Assembly (NCBI GenBank): GCA_013813215.1
Contig: JACCSC010000072.1
Span: 1 to 11,061 of the forward strand
Direction: 5' to 3'
Length of the DNA stretch: 11,061 nt
DNA from: Geodermatophilaceae bacterium
Lineage (GTDB): Bacteria > Actinomycetota > Actinomycetes > Mycobacteriales > Geodermatophilaceae
The translations under genes and the position numbers were made by a program. Under the pieces are notes generated by a model that saw only the letters and a list, made by a program, of their open reading frames with translations, was not told where the DNA came from and searched no databases. Below are positions 1-8,138 of this stretch, piece by piece. Position 1 is the first letter of the stretch. Every line of letters begins with the position of its first letter.

Positions 1-309
1 CTGCAGGCCGCCCGCGGTGCCGGCCCGGACGATTCGCCTTACGCCGGCCCGTAGCAGCTCCTCGAAGCACACGGCGGCCCCGGCCGATCCGACGCCGTGT
101 GAGGCCACGGTGACCGGCACGCCGGCGTAGGTGCCGGTGAGGGTGAGGTACTCGCGGTTGCGGCCGAGTTCGCGGGCGCCGTCGAGCATCGCCGCAGCGC
201 GTTCGGCCCGCGCCGGGTCGCCGACGACTAGAGCGACCGGCGCGAGGTCGGCCACCTTGGCCCGTAGCAGTGGCAGGACGTCGTCGCGTTCGAGGAGCAC
301 GTGCTTCAT
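1..309 (-). CDS. Nucleoside phosphorylase (PNP/UDP family), N-terminal part, cut by window edge
   Basis: The visible 103 residues match the N-terminal half of the PNP/UDP phosphorylase family, which reversibly cleaves nucleosides with phosphate to a free base and (deoxy)ribose-1-phosphate in cytosolic salvage. Visible motifs are GDPARAER (G30-R37), NRE at 51-53, TGTYAG at 58-63, the EEL at 83-85 and RAGTAGG at 95-101. In E. coli uridine phosphorylase the phosphate ligands are Gly26, Arg30, Arg48, Arg91 and Thr94. Here G30, R34, R52, R95 and T98 sit at exactly the same spacing. The REY near residue 53 looks Udp-like, while TGTYAG looks like hexameric purine phosphorylase (DeoD), so substrate is left open; the specificity loop lies off the window. 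The start codon overlaps the phosphatase stop as ATGA (306-309) with no clear Shine-Dalgarno sequence, so translation is probably coupled to the gene before it. The C-terminus is missing only because the window ends. Confidence 0.85.
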   Translation of the reverse strand, partial: MKHVLLERDDVLPLLRAKVADLAPVALVVGDPARAERAAAMLDGARELGRNREYLTLTGTYAGVPVTVASHGVGSAGAAVCFEELLRAGVRRIVRAGTAGGLQ

Positions 310-791
310 CGGGCGGCGGCGGGCAGGGTGTCCAGCAGCCCCCGGCAGGCGGCGAACACGACTTCCAGGGCCTCGTCGAAGCCGTCGTCCGGACCGCCGT
401 AGGGGTCCGTGACATCGAGATCCGGCTCGCCGTCGGGGGCGAAGTCGCGCAGCAGCCGGATCTTCGCGGCCGCGGCCGGGTCCGGAGCCATCCGGCGCAG
501 GTCCCGGACGTTCTGCCGGTCCAGGCCGACGACCAGGTCGTAGGCGGCGAAGTCGCGGGCGGAGAACTGGCGGGCGACGTGCGTGCTGCCGTCGTACCCA
601 CCCTTGGTCATGGCCCGCAGCGCCGAGTGGTCAGCCGGACCGCCGACGTGCCACGACCCCGTGCCGGCGCTGTCGACCTGGATGTCCAGCCCGGCGTCCG
701 CGACCAGCCGTCGCATCACGACCGAGGCCATCGGCGAGCGGCAGATGTTGCCCAGGCAGACGAAGCAGATCCGGTACGGCGAGGCAGCCAC
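306..791 (-). CDS. Low-molecular-weight protein tyrosine phosphatase
   Basis: A cytosolic cysteine-dependent phosphatase of the LMW-PTP class, which removes phosphate from tyrosine residues (arsenate reductases share the fold). I chose GTG at 791 because GGGAGAGG (800-807) lies 8 bases before it; an in-frame ATG at 818 would add 9 residues but has no ribosome site. From the GTG the protein is 161 residues, normal for the family. The P-loop CLGNICRS gives nucleophile Cys12 and Arg18, and the general acid Asp129 is in DPYGG; these three numbers match the bovine enzyme. The usual DPYY is DPYG here, so the second aromatic residue of the active-site wall is absent or displaced. The gene follows the FG-GAP gene by 35 bases and overlaps the nucleoside phosphorylase by 4, so it is probably the middle gene of one minus-strand unit. 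The target protein cannot be inferred; a secreted PtpA-like virulence role is not supported by anything visible. Confidence 0.93.
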   Translation of the reverse strand: MAASPYRICFVCLGNICRSPMASVVMRRLVADAGLDIQVDSAGTGSWHVGGPADHSALRAMTKGGYDGSTHVARQFSARDFAAYDLVVGLDRQNVRDLRRMAPDPAAAAKIRLLRDFAPDGEPDLDVTDPYGGPDDGFDEALEVVFAACRGLLDTLPAAAR

Positions 792-826
792 GGTGCCATC
801 CTCTCCCACCGTGGGCATCGCCCCAG

Positions 827-3028
827 CTACGGCGTCGCGTTCACCACCACCGCGAAAGTGGACGGCGCCCGCGCAGAGAGCAGCTCGACGATGTCCGGGC
901 GGCCGTCACCGGTGAAGTCGGCGGTCGTGACGGACACGGGGTCGTGTCCGGTCGGCAGGTCCAGCGGCGGCCCGAACCCGGCGCCGGCCCGGCCCAGGTT
1001 GATCCGCAGGCAGCCGCCGGCCAGTTCGGCACAGACCGACACCGCGTCGAGCAGGCCGTCGGCGTTATAGTCGGCCAGCGCCAGGTCGCTCCACCCGGCC
1101 GGCTGGTAGGACGGCGCCTGCAGCACGCCGCCGGAGTTGACGAACCGGAACAGGCCGGCCCGCCCGGTGTGCGTTCCCTTGATGCCGACGAGGGCGACGT
1201 CGAGCTGACCGTCGCCGGTGAGGTCGGCGAGGGCCGCGGCCCGCACGTTGGTGTCGGCGGTCCGCGAGGACACGAAGGTGAACGTGCCGTCGCCGCGGCC
1301 GGCGTTGACGTACAGGGTCGTCTTCGCGTTGTCGTTCGTACCGGTGATCACGGCCGACACCGCGTCGACGTTCCCGTCGCCGGTGAGGTCACCGAGCAAG
1401 GTCGAGCGCTGGTCGCCGGCACCGGCACCGGACAACACAGGCGCCGCGAACGTGCCGTCGCCGTTGCCTGGGAGCACCGACAGCGAGGTGAACGTGTTGC
1501 TCACGATGTCCGGGTTGCCGTCGGCGTTCACGTCACCCACGGCAATGCCGAGTACGGCGGCGCCGCTGCCGTTGCTCATGGGCTGGGCCGGGTCGAAGCG
1601 TCCGTTGCCCCGGCCCAACATGACGAACACGTTCTCCGGGTCACCGGGCTGGTCGGCGCCGGCGATCACGTCGAGGCGGCCGTCGCGGTTGACATCGCCG
1701 AGCGTCATGCTCTGGATGACGCTGAATCCGCCGCTGGTCAGAGGCGCGCCGAACCGGCCGTCACCTTGATTCAGGTGGGCCACCGGCGCGCCGGAAACCG
1801 CGATCACGACGTCGGGTCGGGCGTCGCCGTTCAGGTCGCCGGAGCGGACGATGGTGCCGACCGCTGCCGGGCCGAAGGTGACGAAGTTGCGGGCGGCGCG
1901 GAACGTTCCCGGTCCGGTCCCGAGCGTCGCGGCGATGTCACCGCTGCGCAGCCCGCCCGCGGAGACCAGATCGCGCCGGCCGTCGCCGGACAGGTCGACT
2001 GCGGTGATGTTCGCCCCGCCTGCGACCCACCGGTCGATCGACCCAAGGGTGCCGTCGCCGCGACCGCGGAGCACGAGCGCGAGGTCGTCGCTGCCGGCAA
2101 CGACGTCGAGCTTCCCGTCCGCGGTGACGTCCTCGACGTCGAGCCAGCCGAGGTTGGCCGCGAGTCCGGTGTACCGCGCGGTGATGGTGAAGCCGCCGTC
2201 GCCGGTTCCCAGCCCGACGGTCACGAAGCCGTCACCGGCGCTGGCCAGGTCAGGGAGGCCGTCGCCGTTGAGGTCGCCGAGGGCCAATGCGTAACCCCAC
2301 CGCGCCTGCGGATCGCCGTTGCAGATCTGGGGGCCGAACGTCCCGTTCCCGGCGTTCAGGCGGACCGCCGGGCAGCCCGCGCCGTAGACGAGGTCGAGGT
2401 CGCCGTCCGCGTCGACGTCGGCGGTGTTCAGGTCGTTGTAGGACAACGCGAACGGCGGGGGGTACGACGTCGGCGCCGCGAAGCCCCCGGCTCCGTTGCC
2501 CAGAGCGACGTTGAGCGAGTCGCCGGTCGGGCGGTCGGCGATCGCCGCCACGTCCTGGTTCCCGTCACCGTTGAAGTCGGCGGCGATCACGTCGATGGCC
2601 GGCACGGGGATGGTCGCGCTCAACACGAACGTCCCGTCGCCGCGGGCCCCTCAGCACGGCGAGGCCGTTGCCGCTGGCCGACACGGTCGCCACGGCAGCG
2701 TCGGGGAGCCCGTCGTTGGTGAAGTCGGCCACGGCGACGGCGGTGGCCGCGGCGTTGCCGGGCATCGCCGAGCCGACCCGCGGGCCGAGCCGGCCCTGTC
2801 CGGTGCCGCGCAGTAGGCCGAGGCCCGGTGTGGCTGGGTCGGCGACGAGGGCGTCCGGGCGACCGTCGGTGGTCACGTCGGCCACCTCGAGGTCGGTGAG
2901 GACCACGCCGGCCGGGTGACCTGCGGTACCGCGAACCGCGGAGTCCCGGCGGCCAGCGCCGTCCCAGGTCCGGCGAGCACGACCGACGTCGCCGTCACGA
3001 GGAATAGCGTCGTCCGTAGCGTGCCCAT
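827..3028 (-). CDS. Secreted protein of 14 FG-GAP/VCBS repeats; reading frame broken twice as read
   Basis: Start ATG at 3028 is preceded by GGAGG (3035-3039) at 6 bases. Residues 1-26 form a Sec signal peptide: Arg5, a hydrophobic core, then ALA before the cleavage point. Allowing one missing base near 2914-2916 and one extra base near 2644-2646, the product is 733 residues. It holds 14 calcium-loop motifs of the type D-x-N-x-D-G-x-x-D, starting near residues 51, 102, 151, 204, 252, 300, 345, 398, 445, 499, 547, 602, 653 and 704, spaced 45-55 apart. Such FG-GAP repeats are blades of integrin-alpha-like beta-propellers; 14 fits two seven-bladed propellers (inference). Cysteine pairs at about 219/236 and 666/673 could form disulphides outside the cell. 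No sortase motif, membrane anchor or catalytic domain is visible, so ligand and role are unknown. Uninterrupted translation as written covers only 827-2626; the signal-peptide frame stops at 2873-2875. It could be a real pseudogene or a sequencing artefact. Confidence 0.85.
2644..2650 (-). other. Apparent 1-base insertion (frameshift) in FG-GAP gene
   Basis: Here the minus strand reads AGGGGCCCGCGGC. Removing one C restores VLRGRGDGTFVLSA, the standard inter-repeat motif, which recurs almost exactly as VLRGRGDGTLG later in the same protein. The shift is opposite to the one near 2914, so the frame after it is the same as the signal-peptide frame. Confidence 0.78.
2914..2917 (-). other. Apparent 1-base deletion (frameshift) in FG-GAP gene
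   Basis: Read on the minus strand, the signal-peptide frame runs through AVPQVT and then turns into RPAWSSPTSRWPT and a TGA at 2873-2875. Adding one C to the ACCC run here gives VTPAGVVLTDLEVADVTTDG, which continues directly into the first FG-GAP calcium loop. The lesion is in a short G run on the plus strand. Confidence 0.75.
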
Positions 3029-3131
3029 CACGTTCCTCCGTCCTGGCCGCGTAGTCGGCCGGGCCAAGGGTGCGGTGTGGCCGGACTGAGTGCCACTGCA
3101 CATTGGTCGTAGCACCGGTGGGAGGCCGTAG

Positions 3132-3153
3132 CCGGTGTGCAGGGTCACACCGG
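3132..3153. promoter_or_regulatory. Perfect 8-bp inverted repeat, candidate operator between divergent genes
   Basis: CCGGTGTG and CACACCGG flank a 6-base spacer (CAGGGT) in the 176-base gap between the minus-strand FG-GAP gene and plus-strand tldD. The right arm overlaps GTCACA (3144-3149), which stands 16 bases before TAGGGT (3166-3171), a plausible -35/-10 pair for tldD. Part of the right arm also lies in a palindromic CACCGGTG (3148-3155) that occurs again at 3113-3120. The placement suggests a repressor site, but no regulator is encoded beside it. The gap between the arms is 2 bases too short for a Crp-type site with this TGTG/CACA core. Confidence 0.45.
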
Positions 3154-3171
3154 TGGCGACGTCGGTAGGGT
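3144..3171 (+). promoter_or_regulatory. Candidate promoter of tldD-tldE
   Basis: GTCACA (3144-3149), a 16-base spacer and TAGGGT (3166-3171) resemble an actinobacterial housekeeping promoter. Transcription would begin near 3178, leaving a leader of about 27 bases that holds GGAAGG (3187-3192) ahead of the GTG start. The -35 match is weak, so only the -10 and its spacing support the call. No equally good promoter is evident for the divergent FG-GAP gene. Confidence 0.4.
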
Positions 3172-3204
3172 CGACGCGCCCGAACTGGAAGGTGGCCCGC
3201 AGAC

Positions 3205-4710
3205 GTGCCAGATCTAGATGCCGAGTTCACCGCGCTGCCCCTGCGGCAGCTCGCCGACGCCGCGCTGACCCGCGCCCGAGAGCTCGGCGCTGAGCACGCC
3301 GACCTGCGGGTGGAGCGGGTGCGCACGCAGAGCGTCGGCCTGCGTGATGCCACGGTCGAGTACTCCGCCGACGGCGAGGACCGCGGTCTGGCCGTCCGCC
3401 TGGTGCACGACGGGACCTGGGGCTTCGCGGCGGGGGTCGAGTTCACCGTCGAGGAGGCGGTGCGTCTGGTGGACCAGGCGGTGGCCGTGGCCAAGGTCAG
3501 CGCGCCGGTCAACACCGACCGGGTCGAGCTGGCCGACGAGCCGGTGTACGCCGACGCGACGTGGGTTTCGGCGTACGAGATCGACCCGTTCGGCGTCCCG
3601 GAGCCGGACAAGCTGGCCCGGCTGACCGAGCTGTGCGAGCGGCTGATGGCCGCTGACGGCGTCGACCACGTCAACGCGAGCCTGCAGGCGGTCAAGGAGA
3701 ACAAGTTCTACGCCGACCTGCGTGGCACGACGATCACCCAGCAGCGGGTCCGGATCGTGCCGGAGTTCACCGCGGTCGCGGTCGACCGGGCGGCCGGCGG
3801 CTTCGAGACGATGCGCACGGTGAACCCGCCGGTCGGGCGCGGCTGGGAGTACCTGACGGGGACCGGCTGGGACTTCGACGCCGAGCTGGCCGAGTTGCCC
3901 GAGCTGTTGGCCGAGCGGACCAAGGCGCCGTCGATCGAGGCCGGCCAGTACGACCTGGTGATCCACCCGTCGCAACTCTGGCTGACGATCCACGAGTCGA
4001 TCGGGCACGCCACCGAGCTGGATCGCGCCCTCGGTTACGAGGCGGCGTACGCCGGGACGTCGTTCGCGACCTTCGACAAGCTGAACACGCTGCAGTACGG
4101 CTCGCCGGTCATGCACGTGACCGGCGACCGGGTGGTCGAGCACGGGCTGTCGACGATCGGGTACGACGACGAGGGGGTCGCCGGCCAACAGTGGGACATC
4201 GTGCGCGACGGCGTACTGGTCGGCTATCAGACCGACCGGAACATGGCCCGGCTGATGGACCTCGGCCGCTCGACCGGCTGCGCGTACGCCGACTCCTCGG
4301 GCCACGTGCCTGTGCAGCGGATGGCCAACGTCAGCCTGCAGCCGGCCGCCGACGGGCCGTCGACAGAGGAGCTGATCGGTCGGGTCGAGCGGGGCCTGTA
4401 CGTCGTCGGCGACAAGAGCTGGTCCATCGACATGCAGCGCTACAACTTCCAGTTCACCGCCCAGCGGTTCTACCTGATCGAGAACGGCCGGATCGTGGGG
4501 CAGGTCAGGGACGCGGCCTACCAGGCGACCACCACGGACTTCTGGGGCGCGATGGAGGCGGTCGGCGGCCCGCAGACCTACGAGCTGCACGGCTCCTTCC
4601 AGTGCGGCAAGGCCCAGCCGGGTCAGGTCGCGCCGGTCAGCCACGGCGCGCCGAGCGCACTGTTCCGCGGCATCACCATCCTCAACACCGTGACGGAGGC
4701 AGGAAAGTGA
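3205..4710 (+). CDS. tldD: TldD, catalytic subunit of the TldD/TldE metalloprotease
   Basis: A 501-residue cytosolic zinc protease subunit of the U62 (PmbA/TldD) family. In E. coli, TldD with TldE trims unfolded peptides, matures microcin B17 and degrades CcdA antitoxin. The HExxxH motif is HESIGH at residues 263-268, followed by ATELDR; Cys467 in GSFQCGKAQPG is the likely further zinc ligand seen in the family. FYLIENGRIVGQ (about 422-433) is shared with the partner gene, showing common ancestry. The N-terminal 190 residues are the family's substrate-tunnel domain. The GTG start gives family length and is preceded by GGAAGG at 12 bases, rather far; no in-frame alternative nearby looks better. 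It overlaps tldE by GTGA, so the subunits are probably made together. No modified-peptide precursor or toxin-antitoxin pair lies nearby, so the local substrate is unknown. Confidence 0.95.
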   Translation: MPDLDAEFTALPLRQLADAALTRARELGAEHADLRVERVRTQSVGLRDATVEYSADGEDRGLAVRLVHDGTWGFAAGVEFTVEEAVRLVDQAVAVAKVSAPVNTDRVELADEPVYADATWVSAYEIDPFGVPEPDKLARLTELCERLMAADGVDHVNASLQAVKENKFYADLRGTTITQQRVRIVPEFTAVAVDRAAGGFETMRTVNPPVGRGWEYLTGTGWDFDAELAELPELLAERTKAPSIEAGQYDLVIHPSQLWLTIHESIGHATELDRALGYEAAYAGTSFATFDKLNTLQYGSPVMHVTGDRVVEHGLSTIGYDDEGVAGQQWDIVRDGVLVGYQTDRNMARLMDLGRSTGCAYADSSGHVPVQRMANVSLQPAADGPSTEELIGRVERGLYVVGDKSWSIDMQRYNFQFTAQRFYLIENGRIVGQVRDAAYQATTTDFWGAMEAVGGPQTYELHGSFQCGKAQPGQVAPVSHGAPSALFRGITILNTVTEAGK

Positions 4711-6092
4711 CCGCGGCCTACTTACGACCGCAGGAGATCGTCGAGCGGGCGCTGGCCATCTCCCGGGCCGACGACTGCGCGGTCATCGTCACCGATCGCA
4801 CCGAGGCCAACCTGCGGTGGGCGAACAACAGCCTGACCACGAACGGCGCGATGCGTTCGCGCCAGGTGATCGTCGTGAGCTTCGTCGGCGGCGCCGTTGG
4901 CTCGGTGAGCCGACACGTGTCCAACGTCGACGACCTGGCCCTGCTGGTCAGCGCGTCCGAGCTGGCCGCGCGCGGTGCGAGCCCGGCCGAGGACGCGATG
5001 CCGCTGGTCGAGCCGGGCGCGCCCGCCGGGCCATGGGAGGACGGCCCGGCCGAGACCTCCATCGAGGTGTTCTCCGAAGTCGCGCCGGCCCTGGGTCAGG
5101 CCTTCGGGGAGTCCGGGGGCGCTGACCGGCTGTTGTTCGGCTTCGCCGAGCACACGATGGAGACGACGTACCTGGGTACGTCGAGCGGCCTGCGCCTGCG
5201 CTACGACCAGCCGGCCGGGCGGGTCGAGCTGAACGGCAAGACCGGCGACCGCAGCCGCTCGGTCTGGACCGGCGTAGGCACGCGCGACTTCTCCGACGTG
5301 GACGTCGCGGCCCTGGTGTCCGAGGTCTCCGGCAAGCTCGCCTGGGGCTCCCGGCAGGTGGACCTGCCGCCGGGACGCTACGAGACGCTGCTCCCGCCGT
5401 CCTGCGTGGCCGACCTGATGGTCTACCTCTACTGGGTGTCCGAGCGGCGGCAGGCCGACGAGGGCCGGACCGTGTTCTCCAAGGCCGGCGGCGGCACGCG
5501 GATCGGTGAGCAACTCGCGTCGATCCCGGTCACCCTGCGCAGCGACCCGAACGAGCCCGGGCTGGAGACCGGGCCGTTCCTCGCTGTGGGGACCTCCGGT
5601 CAGGGCACGTCGGTCTTCGACAACGGCATGCCGCTGGGCCGGACCGACTGGATCCGCGACGGCGTACTGCAGACCCTCGTGACCCCGAGATGGTGGGCGG
5701 GCAAGAGCGACACCGCACCGTCGGCGTACGTCGAGAACCTCGTACTCGAGGATCCGCGCGGCGGCCGTGACCTCGCCGACCTCATCGCGGCGACCGAGCG
5801 CGGTCTGCTGCTCACCACGCTCTGGTACATCCGCGAAGTCGACCCGCAGAACCTGCTGCTGACCGGCCTGACCCGGGACGGCGTCTTCCTGATCGAGAAC
5901 GGCGAGGTCACCGGCGCGGTCAACAACTTCCGGTTCAACGAGAGCCCGGTGGACCTGCTGTCCCGGATGACGGAGGTGGGCTCGTCCAGCCGCACCCTGC
6001 CGCGCGAGTGGGGCGACTACTTCACCCGGGCCGCGATGCCGACGTTGCGCATCCCCGACTTCAACATGAGCTCGGTGTCCCCGGCCTCGTAG
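4707..6092 (+). CDS. tldE: TldE/PmbA, partner subunit of the TldD/TldE metalloprotease
   Basis: A 461-residue paralogue of TldD. It forms the non-catalytic half of the heterodimer that encloses the active site. Where TldD has HExxxH, this protein has YETLLPPSCVADLM (about 225-238), with no metal-binding histidines. Shared features are DGVLQTLVTPRWW (about 318-330, compare DGVLVGYQTDRN in TldD) and VFLIENGEVTGAVNNFRF (about 393-410). The C-terminus FNMSSVSPAS is family-like. The GTG start overlaps the tldD stop by 4 bases and has GGAGG (4695-4699) 7 bases upstream, so the much longer open frame to its left is not used. Cys233 falls in the degenerate site but has no visible histidine partners. 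Identity is secure; independent activity is not expected. Confidence 0.94.
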   Translation: MTAAYLRPQEIVERALAISRADDCAVIVTDRTEANLRWANNSLTTNGAMRSRQVIVVSFVGGAVGSVSRHVSNVDDLALLVSASELAARGASPAEDAMPLVEPGAPAGPWEDGPAETSIEVFSEVAPALGQAFGESGGADRLLFGFAEHTMETTYLGTSSGLRLRYDQPAGRVELNGKTGDRSRSVWTGVGTRDFSDVDVAALVSEVSGKLAWGSRQVDLPPGRYETLLPPSCVADLMVYLYWVSERRQADEGRTVFSKAGGGTRIGEQLASIPVTLRSDPNEPGLETGPFLAVGTSGQGTSVFDNGMPLGRTDWIRDGVLQTLVTPRWWAGKSDTAPSAYVENLVLEDPRGGRDLADLIAATERGLLLTTLWYIREVDPQNLLLTGLTRDGVFLIENGEVTGAVNNFRFNESPVDLLSRMTEVGSSSRTLPREWGDYFTRAAMPTLRIPDFNMSSVSPAS

Positions 6093-6118
6093 CTGGTGCG
6101 GATCGGCCGCGGCGGGCT

Positions 6119-6134
6119 TGTGACAGATTTCGCA
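6119..6134. promoter_or_regulatory. Crp/GlxR-like binding site upstream of pckG
   Basis: TGTGA-CAGATT-TCGCA differs from the Crp/GlxR consensus TGTGA-N6-TCACA at one position. It is centred about 53 bases before the start site expected from the TACCCT element at 6168-6173, a usual place for activation or for modulating repression. Cyclic-AMP control of a gluconeogenic gene makes biological sense. One 16-base match in a GC-rich genome is still modest evidence. Confidence 0.45.
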
Positions 6135-6167
6135 AGCTGACGCCTACCGACCGTGGCCGCGGTTCGC

Positions 6168-6173
6168 TACCCT
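6168..6173 (+). promoter_or_regulatory. -10 element of the pckG promoter
   Basis: TACCCT fits the actinobacterial TAnnnT -10 pattern and is identical to the element ahead of the HxlR gene. It sits in the non-coding gap after tldE, 87 bases before the pckG ATG. No convincing -35 lies at the right distance, which is common where an activator helps. Confidence 0.5.
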
Positions 6174-6192
6174 CGCCAGACCCCCTATGCCG

Positions 6193-6218
6193 ACCACCCG
6201 AGCCCCGCTCGCGGTGGT
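6193..6218 (+). promoter_or_regulatory. Leader hairpin in the pckG 5' untranslated region
   Basis: ACCACC-CGAG (6193-6202) pairs with CTCG-C-GGTGGT (6208-6218), giving ten base pairs with one bulged C and a five-base loop. It would lie about 13 bases into the transcript and about 40 bases before the start codon. A competing weaker pairing joins the AGCCCCGC at 6201-6208 to GCGGGCT just downstream. Regulatory function is unproven. Confidence 0.35.
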
Positions 6219-6260
6219 TGCGGGCTTTCGAAGACGACGGACGAGCGGTTGGAGCGGTGC

Positions 6261-8078
<1,818 letters not shown>

Positions 8079-8095
8079 ACCCAGGGCTCCTACCG

Positions 8096-8123
8096 CGATA
8101 CCCCGCCGCCCGGCGGGGTATCG
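8096..8123 (+). terminator. Hairpin terminator after pckG
   Basis: CGATACCCCGCC and GGCGGGGTATCG form a perfect 12-bp stem with a GCCC loop, 17 bases after the pckG stop. There is no U tract, as is usual for actinobacterial terminators. The stem is palindromic and could be read from either strand. The hairpin also fills the space where the -35 of the next promoter would lie. Confidence 0.75.
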
Positions 8124-8125
8124 GT

Positions 8126-8131
8126 TACGGT
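8126..8131 (+). promoter_or_regulatory. -10 element for a probably leaderless MFS gene
   Basis: TACGGT is followed after exactly 7 bases by a GTG codon at 8139, the spacing expected if transcription starts at the start codon. There is no Shine-Dalgarno sequence before this GTG or before the earlier GTG at 8130. The element begins 2 bases after the pckG terminator stem. Confidence 0.45.
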
Positions 8132-8138
8132 GCCTGGC

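Noticed and set aside
944..2722. 592-codon open frame on the plus strand opposite the FG-GAP gene
   Set aside because: It is rich in Arg, Ala, Gly and Val with no domain, and mirrors the high-GC third positions of the repeat protein on the other strand.
3132..3153. Reading the intergenic inverted repeat as a Crp site
   Set aside because: The TGTG and CACA cores are 6 bases apart, where the Crp/GlxR consensus needs 8.
2565..3704. 379-codon minus-strand open frame spanning the FG-GAP/tldD gap
   Set aside because: Only its last part (about 2650-2916) is real, holding FG-GAP repeats 1 and 2; the rest is antisense to tldD and the intergenic region.
3214..4644. 476-codon open frame on the minus strand opposite tldD
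   Set aside because: It has low-complexity composition and no recognisable motif; the opposite strand encodes an intact TldD with its catalytic residues.
4191..4706. Long N-terminal extension of the tldE frame
   Set aside because: The upstream residues lie wholly within tldD in another frame and look like noise; GTG 4707 has a ribosome site and the family's normal length.
3205..6092. A RiPP maturation cluster around tldD/tldE
   Set aside because: No small precursor, cyclodehydratase, radical-SAM enzyme or dedicated exporter is adjacent; the pair stands alone as in many genomes.
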